NCBI RefSeq assembly: GCF_002217655.1
Contig: NZ_NEWK01000002.1
Span: forward strand, 993,164-1,057,163
DNA length: 64,000 bases
From: Geobacillus thermocatenulatus
GTDB lineage: Bacteria > Bacillota > Bacilli > Bacillales > Anoxybacillaceae
Direction: 5' to 3'
Position numbers and translations under genes: made by a program. The notes below the pieces were generated by a model that saw nothing but the letters and a program-made list of their open reading frames with translations, was not told the DNA's origin and made no database searches. Below are positions 1-7,449 of the stretch, in pieces (the stretch's first letter is position 1; each line of letters begins with the position of its first letter).

Positions 1-306
1 ACAGTTGAGCAATTCGAGGCGGCCATTTCCGGCGATAAGCCAGCAATTATGAAGTTTTACACAACTTGGTGTCCAGACTGCGTGCGCCTCAATATGTTCA
101 TCGATGACATCGTTCGCGACTATGGACAATATGATTGGTTTGAAATCGACCGTGACCAGTTTCCGGAACTTGGCGAGAAATACCAGGTACTTGGCATCCC
201 GAGCCTGTTGGTCTTCCGCAAAGGAGAAAAAATGGCTCATCTGCACAGCGCTGACGCCAAAACGCCGGAAGAGGTGCGCGCCTTTTTGCAGTCTCTGCCA
301 GAGTAA
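1..306 (+). CDS. Thioredoxin-like protein, YdbP type (5' partial)
   Basis: The reading frame is open from the first base, so the start lies outside the window. The visible 101 residues form a thioredoxin-fold protein. The redox motif is WCPDC (CxxC), preceded by the strand KFYTTW, and the cis-proline segment GIPSLLVF lies about 45 residues further on. These match the Bacillus YdbP family of small cytosolic thioredoxin-like proteins. The substrate is unknown. A CPDC active site differs from the CGPC of housekeeping thioredoxin, so general disulfide reduction is only an inference. The gene points away from the convergent spoVA-type operon and is separated from it by a hairpin. Confidence 0.85.
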   Translation, partial: TVEQFEAAISGDKPAIMKFYTTWCPDCVRLNMFIDDIVRDYGQYDWFEIDRDQFPELGEKYQVLGIPSLLVFRKGEKMAHLHSADAKTPEEVRAFLQSLPE

Positions 307-354
307 GGCGGGCCGGCGCCCTTGCGTCGCCAGAGAAGAAGGGCAACAAAAAGA

Positions 355-391
355 GGCTGTCCGAGAAGGAAGTTTTCCTTCCCGGACAGCC
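355..391 (-). terminator. Rho-independent terminator of the spoVA-type operon
   Basis: The arms GGCTGTCCG...CGGACAGCC extend through a GAAGGAA/TCCTTC stem with a 4-base loop. On the minus strand a T-rich run follows. The stem fits the end of the leftward operon, and the same GGCTGTCC/GGACAGCC stem recurs elsewhere in the window. Confidence 0.75.
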
Positions 392-445
392 ATGCGAATG
401 AACAGACAGCTCCTTATGGATCGACGATTGTGGAAACGGAAGCTG

Positions 446-616
446 TCAATATTCGATTTCGTCGTAGTCTTTCGGCTGGCGCGTCAGCTGCGGGCTGTCA
501 AACATGAATTCAATCGAGATTTCCTCATCGGTCGTCCGCGTTTGCTCGGAGCGCCCATTTCGTTTCAATTGGATTTGAATTTCCTCATCCGTCGTTTTTG
601 TCCGTTTCTCTTTCAT
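446..616 (-). CDS. Small charged protein with duplicated TTDEEI motif, end of spoVA-type operon
   Basis: This is a 56-aa hydrophilic protein of unknown function. I place the start at the ATG at 616 because AGGAGG lies 8 bases upstream. An alternative in-frame ATG at 637 would overlap the upstream stop and lacks that spacing. The protein has an internal duplication: TTDEEIQIQ near residue 8 and TTDEEISIE near residue 29, each preceded by basic or threonine residues. It is the last gene of the operon containing spoVAC, spoVAD and spoVAE, directly after the DUF421 membrane protein, so a spore role is likely by context only. No family was recognised with confidence. Confidence 0.7.
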   Translation of the reverse strand: MKEKRTKTTDEEIQIQLKRNGRSEQTRTTDEEISIEFMFDSPQLTRQPKDYDEIEY

Positions 617-636
617 CGTCTTTTCCTCCTGTGTCA

Positions 637-1497
637 TCAGTTTCGCAAGAGCGGTTCGACTTTTTGCACAAGCTCCGCCATTTTTGCGGCGTTTCGTTCA
701 TACAGCGCCTTCGCCTCTTCAGAGTTCGTCTGCAGTGCATACAACTCCAAATCAGCCTGCACTTTTTTCATCGCGGCCAAGAGCAGCTTTTTCTCCTGTG
801 GCTCGGCAATTTGGATCTTATCATCGTACAAATCGATCGTCAGCTGTCCGTATGAATCGACTTGGGCGAGAAACACATTTTCAATCGCCACTCCTTGTTT
901 GTCAAGCTGTTCCTTCAGCCAGCCGCGGCCAAGCCCCATCACAGCGAGCGGCTCATCCAAAATCATGCCGTCCATGATGACCGTTTGCGGCTCTTTTTCC
1001 CGCGGCGGGTTTGGGAACACGTCGCCGACGGTGAGCGGCTGCTTTTCCCGCTTCAGCAACACGTTCAAGTCGCCGTTCGGCTCAAGCACCGCAAACTCGA
1101 CGTCGGCGACACGAAACACATCTTTTTTGCGCAGCTGTTCGAGCAGCTCGTCAACCGTATATTTCTCCCGTTTCAAATTTTCCTCTAAAATTTTGCCGTT
1201 TTTAATAAAAACCGTGGAGTTGCCCTCGACAAAATCGCGAAATTTCTTGTTGCGCAGCGAGAGTCGAGCGACAGCCACTGGAAACAGCGACCAAATCAAA
1301 ATGCTGGTGATGCCTTCTTGCAGCGAAATTCCTAAGTCGACCGACATCGTTCCAGCGATATCGCCGACGGTAATGCCGACGATGTATTCAAAAAACGACA
1401 ATTTTGATAATTGCTTTTTGCCGAGAATGCGGGTGATCACAAACAACCCGATTAAAATGCAAATCGAACGAATGGCGGTTTCTAACCATATAGGCAT
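637..1497 (-). CDS. 2Duf-type membrane protein (DUF421 + DUF1657)
   Basis: This 286-aa protein has hydrophobic segments in the first ~85 residues, then a soluble DUF421 (YetF-type) domain to about residue 230. The last ~55 residues (from EKKLLLAAMKKVQADLE to the end) resemble the DUF1657 proteins encoded nearby. That two-domain build matches the '2Duf' protein of spoVA2mob operons, which in Bacillus is reported to raise spore wet-heat resistance through the inner membrane. The start has the ribosome site AAGGAG 8 bases upstream. It sits between a DUF1657 gene and the 56-aa gene with gaps of about 12 and 20 bases, consistent with one transcript. Heat resistance in this organism is an inference. 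Confidence 0.85.
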   Translation of the reverse strand: MPIWLETAIRSICILIGLFVITRILGKKQLSKLSFFEYIVGITVGDIAGTMSVDLGISLQEGITSILIWSLFPVAVARLSLRNKKFRDFVEGNSTVFIKNGKILEENLKREKYTVDELLEQLRKKDVFRVADVEFAVLEPNGDLNVLLKREKQPLTVGDVFPNPPREKEPQTVIMDGMILDEPLAVMGLGRGWLKEQLDKQGVAIENVFLAQVDSYGQLTIDLYDDKIQIAEPQEKKLLLAAMKKVQADLELYALQTNSEEAKALYERNAAKMAELVQKVEPLLRN

Positions 1498-1509
1498 CGA
1501 TCATGCTCC

Positions 1510-1716
1510 TTACTTTCCGTGATATTGCGGCTCTTCGAACTCGAGCCGGCCGATCCGGTCTTTGATGTCCGCGATGATCTCCTCTGTCGCAAGCATCGCT
1601 TCATGAAACGTCCGCTGCGCCGTTTCATCTTGAGAAGTGAGCGCCAGCTGTTGCAGCCCAGCGTGAATGCCTTTTAAGCTCGCCAACGTTTGTTTCACCT
1701 GTGAAACAACGGTCAT
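1510..1716 (-). CDS. DUF1657 protein
   Basis: This 68-aa, probably helical protein begins TVVSQVKQTLASLKG and ends with an EEPQY motif. Both are shared with the second DUF1657 protein of this operon (gene at 4166-4372), so the two are paralogues. DUF1657 genes usually accompany spoVA-type operons and no biochemical function is established. The ribosome site AGGAGG lies 9 bases before the ATG. The gene follows spoVAEb and precedes the 2Duf gene. Confidence 0.85.
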   Translation of the reverse strand: MTVVSQVKQTLASLKGIHAGLQQLALTSQDETAQRTFHEAMLATEEIIADIKDRIGRLEFEEPQYHGK

Positions 1717-1728
1717 GGAAGATCCCTC

Positions 1729-2085
1729 CTATCCTTTCGGGCGGAACAAGAGCGCCCCGATAAACCCAAAGACGATCGCCGCGGAGATGCCGGCGCTCGT
1801 CACTTCAAACATGCCGGTCAATACGCCGATAATGCCGTGTTTTTCCGCCTCTTGCATCGCGCCGTGAACGAGCGCGTTTCCAAAGCTCGTAATCGGAATC
1901 GTCGCCCCGGCGCCGGCAAAATCAATGAGTGGCTCATACAAACCGAATCCATCCAAAATCGCCCCGACAACGACGAGAATCGTCAACGTATGCGCAGGTG
2001 TCAGTTTAAACACATCCATCAAAATTTGCCCAATCACGCAAATCAGCCCGCCGACGACAAACGCCCAAAAAAACATAGCCAACAC
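1729..2085 (-). CDS. spoVAE: SpoVAE-type (SpoVAEb) membrane protein
   Basis: This is a 118-aa integral membrane protein of the spore dipicolinic-acid channel. [12 protein letters not shown] at the N-terminus and the loop [21 protein letters not shown] are typical of the SpoVAC/SpoVAE family, and the same signature is visible in SpoVAC of this operon. I chose the GTG at 2085, which lies 8 bases after GGAGGTGA. An ATG at 2103 is inside the ribosome site, and an ATG at 2076 is the other option. With the GTG start the gene follows the spoVAD stop with almost no gap. In the family it acts in the inner spore membrane during dipicolinate uptake and release. Confidence 0.9.
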   Translation of the reverse strand: MLAMFFWAFVVGGLICVIGQILMDVFKLTPAHTLTILVVVGAILDGFGLYEPLIDFAGAGATIPITSFGNALVHGAMQEAEKHGIIGVLTGMFEVTSAGISAAIVFGFIGALLFRPKG

Positions 2086-2086
2086 G

Positions 2087-3100
2087 CTACGCCTCACCTC
2101 CATACTCGATCGCCACCGCGTGGGCGATGCATGGAATCGTCTCGTTTTGCTGGAACGATAGCGGCGACAATAACGCTCCTGTCGCGACTGCCAAAATGCG
2201 CTTCAGCTCGCCGCGGAGCATCCGTTTGATGAGATGCCCGTAAACGACGACAGCAGAACAAGCCGCCCCACTTGCGCCGGACAAAACCGGCTGCCCATCG
2301 CGGTAAATGAGCAGCCCGCAATCTTGGTAGCACTCTTCATCGATGTCAATGCCGTGCTGACGCAGCAAGTCAAGGGAGACTTGGCGTCCGATTCGCCCTA
2401 GATCGCCGGTGACGATCAAATCGTAATACGATGCATCGATTTGCCTATCGCGCAAATGCGCCTCAATCGTATCGACCGCCGCCGGCGCCATCGCTCCACC
2501 CATGTTGAACGGGTCGGCAAGCCCCATATCCACAACGCGGCCGATCGTCGCTGCCGTCACGCGCGGCCCGTCCCCTTTCGGGCTGACGATCGCCACGCCA
2601 GCTCCCGTTACTGTCCACTGCGCTGTCGGCGGCTTTTGCCCGCCGTATTCCGTCGGGTAACGAAACTGTTTTTCGACAGCAGCATTGTGGCTTGAGGCTC
2701 CGGTTAATATATAATCTGCCCCGCCGTAGTTGGCAATAAAAGCGCTTAGTGCCAGCCCTTCCATCGAAGTGGAACAGGCGCCAAAAACACCAAGATACGG
2801 CATGCCGAGCGTTCGGGCAGCAAAGCTTGTCGGGGTCATTTGGTTGATCAAGTCGCCGGCGATGAGAAATTGCACGTTTTCTTTCTCCAGGCCGGCTTTT
2901 TCCATCGCCTGAAACGCTGCTTCTTCTATGAGCACGCGGTGCGCCTTCTCGTACGACTCCTCTCCGAGCCATAAATCTTCATGAAGAAGATCAAAGTCTT
3001 CCGCGAGGCGGCCGTTCGCTTCAAACGGCCCGCCGACGGCAGCGGTCGCGATGATCGCCGGCTTGTTGGCAAACACCCATGTGCGGTGTCCTTTCAGCAT
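2087..3100 (-). CDS. spoVAD: SpoVAD, thiolase-fold dipicolinate-binding protein
   Basis: This 337-aa homologue of B. subtilis SpoVAD is about the usual length. Family landmarks are visible: [35 protein letters not shown] and [20 protein letters not shown]. SpoVAD is a peripheral protein of the inner spore membrane that binds dipicolinic acid through a thiolase-like fold. I use the ATG at 3100, which overlaps the last base of the spoVAC TAA stop and has a G-rich ribosome site upstream. A GTG at 3115 is in frame but poorly placed. Translational coupling with spoVAC is likely. Confidence 0.93.
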   Translation of the reverse strand: MLKGHRTWVFANKPAIIATAAVGGPFEANGRLAEDFDLLHEDLWLGEESYEKAHRVLIEEAAFQAMEKAGLEKENVQFLIAGDLINQMTPTSFAARTLGMPYLGVFGACSTSMEGLALSAFIANYGGADYILTGASSHNAAVEKQFRYPTEYGGQKPPTAQWTVTGAGVAIVSPKGDGPRVTAATIGRVVDMGLADPFNMGGAMAPAAVDTIEAHLRDRQIDASYYDLIVTGDLGRIGRQVSLDLLRQHGIDIDEECYQDCGLLIYRDGQPVLSGASGAACSAVVVYGHLIKRMLRGELKRILAVATGALLSPLSFQQNETIPCIAHAVAIEYGGEA

Positions 3101-3579
3101 TACAATCCCCCCCACTGGGTCGCAATCGTTTTGACAAGGGCGATGACAAAGGCGGCAAACGTACCAAACAAAATGACAGAGCCGGCAAGCTTAAACATGT
3201 TCGAGCCGACGCCTAACACAAACCCTTCCGTGCGGTGCTCGATAGCGGCGGAAATGACGGCGTTGCCAAACCCTGTCACCGGCACGGCGCTTCCCGCCCC
3301 AGCGAATTGGGCGATCCGGTCATAAACGCCAAGCCCAGTTAAAATCATCGACAAAAAGACCATCGTCGCCACCGTCGGATTGCCTGCCGTTTGCTCGGTG
3401 AAATCAAAGAAGTACATATAGAAATAAGAGATCGCCTGCCCGATCGTGCAAATGATTCCGCCAACGAGAAACGCGCAAACACAGTTGCGAACAATAGGAC
3501 GCTTCGTTTCCCGCTCTTTTTCGAATAAATGATATTCCTGCTGAACCGGGGTCAGCTTTTTCCGTTTTTCATTCGCCAT
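3100..3579 (-). CDS. spoVAC: SpoVAC, membrane channel component
   Basis: This 159-aa protein has a basic, hydrophilic N-terminal ~33 residues (KRKKLTPVQQEYHLFEKE) followed by several membrane segments. The conserved loop is FAGAGSAVPVTGFGNAV. The family forms a mechanosensitive dipicolinate channel in the inner spore membrane. The gene lies 11 bases downstream of the YhcN/YlaJ-type lipoprotein gene, and its stop overlaps the spoVAD start. The order lipoprotein-C-D-E with flanking DUF1657 genes is that of spoVA2mob-type operons, not of the classical spoVAA-AF operon. Confidence 0.92.
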   Translation of the reverse strand: MANEKRKKLTPVQQEYHLFEKERETKRPIVRNCVCAFLVGGIICTIGQAISYFYMYFFDFTEQTAGNPTVATMVFLSMILTGLGVYDRIAQFAGAGSAVPVTGFGNAVISAAIEHRTEGFVLGVGSNMFKLAGSVILFGTFAAFVIALVKTIATQWGGL

Positions 3580-3590
3580 AATGACACCTC

Positions 3591-4070
3591 TTATGTTTGC
3601 TCTTTGCTTAGCTTTTCAATGCGCCTGATTTCCCGATTGACTTTTCGTTCATCCCAACGCCGGTGATCCATATTGGCTTTCAGCTGTTTCGTCTTCCAAA
3701 AAATTTTCAAATCGCTCGAGGAAACGACATGGTAGCCGAGAAACATGCCACGCAGTTTTTGATCAATATCTTTCTCGATTTGTTTTCGACTCCACCGCTT
3801 CATATGGGGAATTTGATAAGCAATGAGCAACCGATCCCCGCTGTTGACTGCCACCACATCCCGAACATCGTCGCGCCCGCGCAAATAGCTGACCGCCCGC
3901 TCGGCCGGACCTTGGTTCAGTTCCGCATGTTTTGCCGTCCCGGACGTTTGGGTTCTCAGCAGGTTTGCCCCTTGCAGCGATTGTTTTTGTTCCGTTTCTT
4001 CTTTGGCGCAGCCGCCGACCACGATCATCGCAACGACGGCCGCCAACCACCATTTTTTCATCTTCATCAA
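3591..4070 (-). CDS. YhcN/YlaJ family sporulation lipoprotein
   Basis: This 159-aa protein has a short basic start (MKMKKWW), a hydrophobic core and a lipobox ending VGGC at about residue 21, so lipid anchoring at the outer face of a membrane is expected. The body contains RDDVRDVVAVNSGDRLLIAY and a later KLRGMFLGYHVVSSSD segment, in keeping with the YhcN/YlaJ family of germination and outgrowth-related lipoproteins. Two starts three codons apart (4070 and 4061) are possible and neither has a strong ribosome site. It is the second gene of the spoVA2mob-like operon. Confidence 0.82.
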   Translation of the reverse strand: MMKMKKWWLAAVVAMIVVGGCAKEETEQKQSLQGANLLRTQTSGTAKHAELNQGPAERAVSYLRGRDDVRDVVAVNSGDRLLIAYQIPHMKRWSRKQIEKDIDQKLRGMFLGYHVVSSSDLKIFWKTKQLKANMDHRRWDERKVNREIRRIEKLSKEQT

Positions 4071-4165
4071 CCCATTCGTTTTTATGTATTTCCGCCAAGT
4101 CGGGAAAGGTCGGCGTGCTGTGCCAACCTTTCCGTCTGAACCATCCCCATTCGCTTCAGCGAAGG

Positions 4166-4372
4166 TTATGGTTGTTTATATTGTGGCTCTTCGTTTTGAA
4201 TTTCTTGCATGCGCCCATTCACCAAATCAATGACTGCCTGCGTTTGTTGGGCAGCTTGTTGGTAAAGCTGTTTTGCGGCTTGGTTTTCGGTTTGCAAAGC
4301 AAACGTTTCGAAGCTCGCTTGAGCCGATTTTAACCCCGCCAAGGTTTGTTTCACTTGTGTTGCAACCGTCAC
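4166..4372 (-). CDS. DUF1657 protein, first gene of spoVA-type operon
   Basis: This 68-aa protein is paralogous to the product of 1510-1716. It begins TVATQVKQTLAGLKSAQASF and ends EEPQYKQP. The GTG start lies 10 bases after AAAGGAGG. A DUF1657 gene at the head of an operon with the YhcN lipoprotein and spoVAC-D-E is the arrangement described for spoVA2mob. The ~95 bases to the lipoprotein gene contain an inverted repeat GGAAAGGT/ACCTTTCC without a T tract, so it could attenuate rather than end transcription. Confidence 0.83.
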   Translation of the reverse strand: MTVATQVKQTLAGLKSAQASFETFALQTENQAAKQLYQQAAQQTQAVIDLVNGRMQEIQNEEPQYKQP

Positions 4373-4416
4373 AATGGATGTCCTCCTTTATGGTGTAAGA
4401 TGGGGGTGACAATGTT

Positions 4417-4446
4417 TAGAATGGTTTTTCGCCGCCAAATTATAAT
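4417..4446 (-). promoter_or_regulatory. Candidate sigma-G promoter of spoVA-type operon
   Basis: On the minus strand the -10 is CATTCTA, which fits the sigma-G consensus CATNHTA. The -35-like hexamer ATTATA lies 17 bases upstream and is a weaker match. It is ~45 bases before the first gene start. The assignment rests on sequence pattern and on known forespore expression of spoVA genes. Confidence 0.5.
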
Positions 4447-4496
4447 TGTCATTTTCAGCAAAACGTTCTGCCGCCTCTCCAGCCTTTCCAGGCACG

Positions 4497-4521
4497 AAAA
4501 GGGCGCCTTCTGCAGGCGCCC
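4497..4521 (-). terminator. Terminator after the holin-like gene
   Basis: GGGCGCC and GGCGCCC form a 7-bp GC stem with a 7-base loop, followed on the minus strand by TTTTCG. It lies just past the stop at 4529 and separates the upstream small genes from the spoVA-type operon. Confidence 0.75.
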
Positions 4522-4528
4522 ATGCGGT

Positions 4529-4732
4529 TTACGACTTGTCATCAACTTTGTCGGAATAACCGCGGCCAAGCGACGGGTTGTTTAAAATGCCGGCCATCAC
4601 CAAAATGCTTAATAACGCATGATACAACTGTTCATACTTGCCAAGGTCGATGTCGACGCCAAACGTCTCCAGCGCCAGTACGACAAACGACCCGACCCCG
4701 AGCCAAAGCCCGTAATTTTTAAAACGCTCCAC
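4529..4732 (-). CDS. Small holin-like membrane protein
   Basis: This 67-aa protein starts at GTG 4732, which has GGGGGA 8 bases upstream. It has a hydrophobic segment at residues ~10-25 (LGVGSFVVLALETFG), a short GKYEQLYHALLSILVMAGILNNP stretch and a hydrophilic end. This layout resembles the phi-LC3 type phage holins (two membrane segments and an ILNNPT-like motif). No phage genes are nearby, so it may be a domesticated holin or simply a small membrane protein. Its neighbours are spore-related, so a link to sporulation is possible but unproven. Confidence 0.6.
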   Translation of the reverse strand: MERFKNYGLWLGVGSFVVLALETFGVDIDLGKYEQLYHALLSILVMAGILNNPSLGRGYSDKVDDKS

Positions 4733-4759
4733 CGTTTGCGTCCCCCATTTGCTTTATGG

Positions 4760-4990
4760 CTAGATCCACGAGAACGGTCTCCGTTCTCCTTCGTTTCGAT
4801 CATGGCCTCCTTCACCATGTTCTTCCTTATCCCGGTCCCGAACATCTTCAACGGCTTCCATTTCCGTATCATCGCGGTGCGGGAACAACCATGGATCGCG
4901 GATGCGGCCGCGCGGCATAATGACGATGTCATCGGCATGAATGATCAATTTATCGACATGAATCACTTTCGCTTTTTTCCGATCCGACAT
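4760..4990 (-). CDS. Conserved hypothetical acidic protein
   Basis: This 76-aa protein has the ribosome site GGAAGGGGGG just upstream of its ATG. The N-terminal KVIHVDKLIIHADDIVIMP is a regular beta-like pattern. The C-terminal half is strongly charged and glutamate-rich (EDVRDRDKEEHGEGGHDR). I recognise no domain. It lies upstream of the holin-like gene on the same strand with a 27-base gap, so co-transcription is plausible. Location among spore genes is the only functional hint. Confidence 0.6.
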   Translation of the reverse strand: MSDRKKAKVIHVDKLIIHADDIVIMPRGRIRDPWLFPHRDDTEMEAVEDVRDRDKEEHGEGGHDRNEGERRPFSWI

Positions 4991-5077
4991 GCCCTTCCCC
5001 CCTTCCTTTCGCCTAGTTGCACTGTTAGACTATGCAAGGAGGCGAAGCGAAGTATAGGCATCTCTCACAGATTTCCG

Positions 5078-5194
5078 TTATTTCTTCTTGATGACGGCTG
5101 GCCGACCACATCCGCATCCGCTCGGACGCCGCACAGGCTGCGTTGTCGAAGAAAGCACCCTTGTCACCGGTTTCGACGGAGTAGGCTTCTTCAT
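5078..5194 (-). CDS. Very small Cys/Gly-ended basic peptide
   Basis: This 38-codon frame has the ribosome site GGAGGG 7 bases before its ATG. The peptide starts MKKPTPSKPVTRVL and has the core RRPSGCGCGRP before a KKK end. The CGCG motif and basic composition recall small spore coat-associated peptides, but I cannot assign a family. It lies ~90 bases upstream of the 76-aa gene on the same strand. The good ribosome site and clear start and stop support it being real. Confidence 0.5.
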   Translation of the reverse strand: MKKPTPSKPVTRVLSSTTQPVRRPSGCGCGRPAVIKKK

Positions 5195-5372
5195 TCCTCA
5201 TCCCTCCATCCCGAAAAAGTGTAGCCCTCGCCGATCAACCAATTGATGTTCAAGTCCATTTCCGTACGATTCGTCTCTAATCGAAACGGCATAAAAACAA
5301 ACCATGTCTAACGGCGAAAGAAAAAGCGAGCGGCTACTGCTATTGTATGGCTTGGCAAGCCAAGGGTGCTTC

Positions 5373-5708
5373 TCATTTTTCGTTTCGCTCCGGGTGTGGC
5401 ATGATGGCATTTTCTTGTCTCAGTGTGCGGAAAAACCAGCTGTCCGGCCGTTCGTCCTCATCCGTCTTGCCCGTTTTTTCGCTCCATGGCGATTGCAACA
5501 GCTGGCGGCGAAGCTCGTCATTTTCCTTCGCCAGCTGTTTGAGCTGCTCGTAGCGCTTGGCGCTTTGGTAAGCCAGTTCCTTTAACACAATGTTTTCGGC
5601 TTCCACCTCTTTCAGCCGGCGCTCCAGTTCCGCCAGTCGCTCAGCAAGCCGCTGTTCACCTGTCCCCCTTCTCTCTTCATTCATCGCCCCGTGTTTATCT
5701 TTCATCAT
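5373..5708 (-). CDS. Hypothetical coiled-coil protein
   Basis: This 111-aa protein starts at ATG 5708, which follows GGGGGAGA; the longer frame to 5777 lacks a ribosome site. Residues ~20-75 form a heptad pattern rich in Glu, Leu and Arg (RLAERLAELERRLKEVEAEN). A short WFFRTLRQENAIM tail follows. The gene is transcribed away from the 239-aa gene at 5864. No family was recognised. A structural or scaffold role near spore genes is only a guess. Confidence 0.6.
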   Translation of the reverse strand: MMKDKHGAMNEERRGTGEQRLAERLAELERRLKEVEAENIVLKELAYQSAKRYEQLKQLAKENDELRRQLLQSPWSEKTGKTDEDERPDSWFFRTLRQENAIMPHPERNEK

Positions 5709-5863
5709 TCGACATCTCCCCCTTTGATTCATCGTTGGCTGCACCCACCAGCAAAAAATCCGCATCTGTCCCAACACATTTACCTAATCCGTTCCATAGT
5801 ATACAGTAGTCCCAAACCACCAGGCGTTGGGGAACAACTGAACGATAGGAGGAACGAAGAAAA

Positions 5864-6583
5864 ATGGGTCATCATCACCGTCGCGATACAGAAAGAGTAT
5901 GCATCAGAACGCGCAAAATTTACGACTGGGTGACGCGCCAAGTCGATGTGCCATTGCGAAGCTTCAGCGGCGAGGATTTGGAAGCGATTTTCCCGATGAA
6001 TCACTGCCATCGGGAAGGAACGATTTGCGATTTTTTGGGAGCGCAACATACAAACCCGCAACACTTGACGATCCGCTGCTTCCTGACAGACGCCGACGGA
6101 AACCCGATCGACTCGGTCGTTGACCAGGACGCCTTGATTTGCCAGGAAATTACGCAGCCAAACGGACGGCAGTCCGTAAACGTCACCCTTCCTTCTGGGG
6201 AAACGGTGACGTTGCAAAAAGTCAAAGCGCTCATCAAAGGGCATGTCGTCGTGCAAATTGTCAGCCCAGCCGGCACGGTCATTTGCCAATCGAATCCAAT
6301 TCCGTTCGCTACCGCACAAACGTTCATCTTGTGCGCCCCGGAAGGCACGCAGCTCAACTGCCATATTTCGTTCTTCGAATGCGACACGAGCCTAGTCTGC
6401 ACAGACAACTTTGCACAACTTGATGTTTCCATCACCTTATGCCTTGAAGTCCAAGTGGAAGCTGATGTCAAAATCGAAGTCGAAGCTCGTTTCTGCCAAC
6501 CGCGCGAAGAATTGGCCGAAGTCGTGCTTTGCCCGACAACCAAATTCCCGCCGCAATGCCCGGACGTATTCCCGGCCATGTAG
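5864..6583 (+). CDS. Cysteine-rich protein, possibly spore surface (unknown family)
   Basis: This 239-aa protein has about 15 cysteines spread along its length and a His/Arg-rich start (MGHHHRRDTERVC). The rest is a beta-strand pattern with repeated short hydrophobic strands (VSITLCLEVQVEADVKIEV near the C-terminus). It has no signal peptide or membrane segment. The ribosome site AGGAGG lies about 12 bases before the ATG. The cysteines suggest disulfide cross-linking, as in outer coat or exosporium proteins. That fits the neighbouring CotS-like and coat-glycan genes but is inference. A terminator directly follows, so it is probably monocistronic. Confidence 0.7.
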   Translation: MGHHHRRDTERVCIRTRKIYDWVTRQVDVPLRSFSGEDLEAIFPMNHCHREGTICDFLGAQHTNPQHLTIRCFLTDADGNPIDSVVDQDALICQEITQPNGRQSVNVTLPSGETVTLQKVKALIKGHVVVQIVSPAGTVICQSNPIPFATAQTFILCAPEGTQLNCHISFFECDTSLVCTDNFAQLDVSITLCLEVQVEADVKIEVEARFCQPREELAEVVLCPTTKFPPQCPDVFPAM

Positions 6584-6598
6584 CGTCCTGCACCGTTC

Positions 6599-6628
6599 AG
6601 GCTGTTGTTCCAACAACAGCCTTTTTTA
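6599..6628 (+). terminator. Terminator of the cysteine-rich gene
   Basis: AGGCTGTTGTT and AACAACAGCCT form an 11-bp stem with a 2-base loop, followed by six Ts, 13 bases after the stop at 6583. Confidence 0.9.
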
Positions 6629-6684
6629 TATGGCATGCGCCCGCAATGGATACATAAGATGAGAATGGAAGGGGTGGAAACCGT

Positions 6685-7449
6685 ATGAAAAACAAAAACG
6701 ACCAACATCTCCGTCTGCAGCAACAAATCATCCACTACCGGTCAGAAGCAGCCTCATGCCGGCAACAAATGCAGCAACTGGAGGCCGAGTTGGCCAAGGA
6801 AAAAATGCGCAGCGCCTATTTGAAAGAGAAGCTGCGTGAAGCAGAAACAACCAACGTTGAAACGTACAAGAAAAAAATCGCCGCCTTGGAACGCCAGCTT
6901 CTGTTGTGTGAAATTGCACTCGAAGAAACGCGATCCAGCACCTCCAAAGAGACACAGACACCAGTGTTGGAACGAGCTGCCGCTGTGTCGTCGTTGTTTC
7001 ACTACTCTGTCGTCATTCCGACGCATCTTGACGAGGAAGAGCTGACCATCATCGGCGATTTCATCATTCGCAATCACGGAACAGCGCCGCTTCACCATTT
7101 GATTGTCTGTCTCCGCCTTTCGCCTCCAAAAACGGCGGTGCTCAGCGGGAAAATGGTTTTGCCAAACAGCGGACGGGCCGAGCAGGAAGCGCGGATCTCC
7201 AATAGCGCGGAAAGCTGGACGTTCACCCAAGAAAACTGGCGGGAAAAAGTGCGGCAAAGCGGGGAATACTGGCTTGCCCCGCTTTATGACGCCCCGCTTG
7301 AACCAGGCGAGGAGCGGCGCTTTTCCCAGTTTGAAATCACTGTTCCCCCGTCCAGCAATGCCCGCTCATTGACGGTTGATGGATTCGTGTATTGCGCAGA
7401 ACTGCCAAAGGGCGTTCCTGCCGCCAACCATATTGCCATTCAATGGTGA
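6685..7449 (+). CDS. Coiled coil plus beta-domain protein (hypothetical)
   Basis: This 254-aa protein has the ribosome site AAGGGGTGG upstream. Residues 1-~95 are a coiled coil rich in Gln, Glu and Arg (RLQQQIIHYRSEAASCRQQM). Residues ~105-254 look like a beta-sandwich of the CARDB or DUF11 kind, with IIGDFIIRNHGTAPLHHLIV and a closing AANHIAIQW. That combination suggests an oligomerising surface protein. The 3' end overlaps the end of a convergent reading frame (7337-7744) by ~113 bases. The family is unassigned. Confidence 0.7.
   Translation: MKNKNDQHLRLQQQIIHYRSEAASCRQQMQQLEAELAKEKMRSAYLKEKLREAETTNVETYKKKIAALERQLLLCEIALEETRSSTSKETQTPVLERAAAVSSLFHYSVVIPTHLDEEELTIIGDFIIRNHGTAPLHHLIVCLRLSPPKTAVLSGKMVLPNSGRAEQEARISNSAESWTFTQENWREKVRQSGEYWLAPLYDAPLEPGEERRFSQFEITVPPSSNARSLTVDGFVYCAELPKGVPAANHIAIQW

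Noticed and set aside
104-1522. 472-codon open frame on the plus strand
   Set aside because: It lies opposite the thioredoxin-like, 2Duf and DUF1657 region, has Ser/Arg-rich antisense composition and no ribosome site; the minus-strand proteins match known families.
5198-5410. 70-codon minus-strand frame
   Set aside because: Overlaps the ribosome site region of the 38-aa gene, has no ribosome site and no family resemblance.
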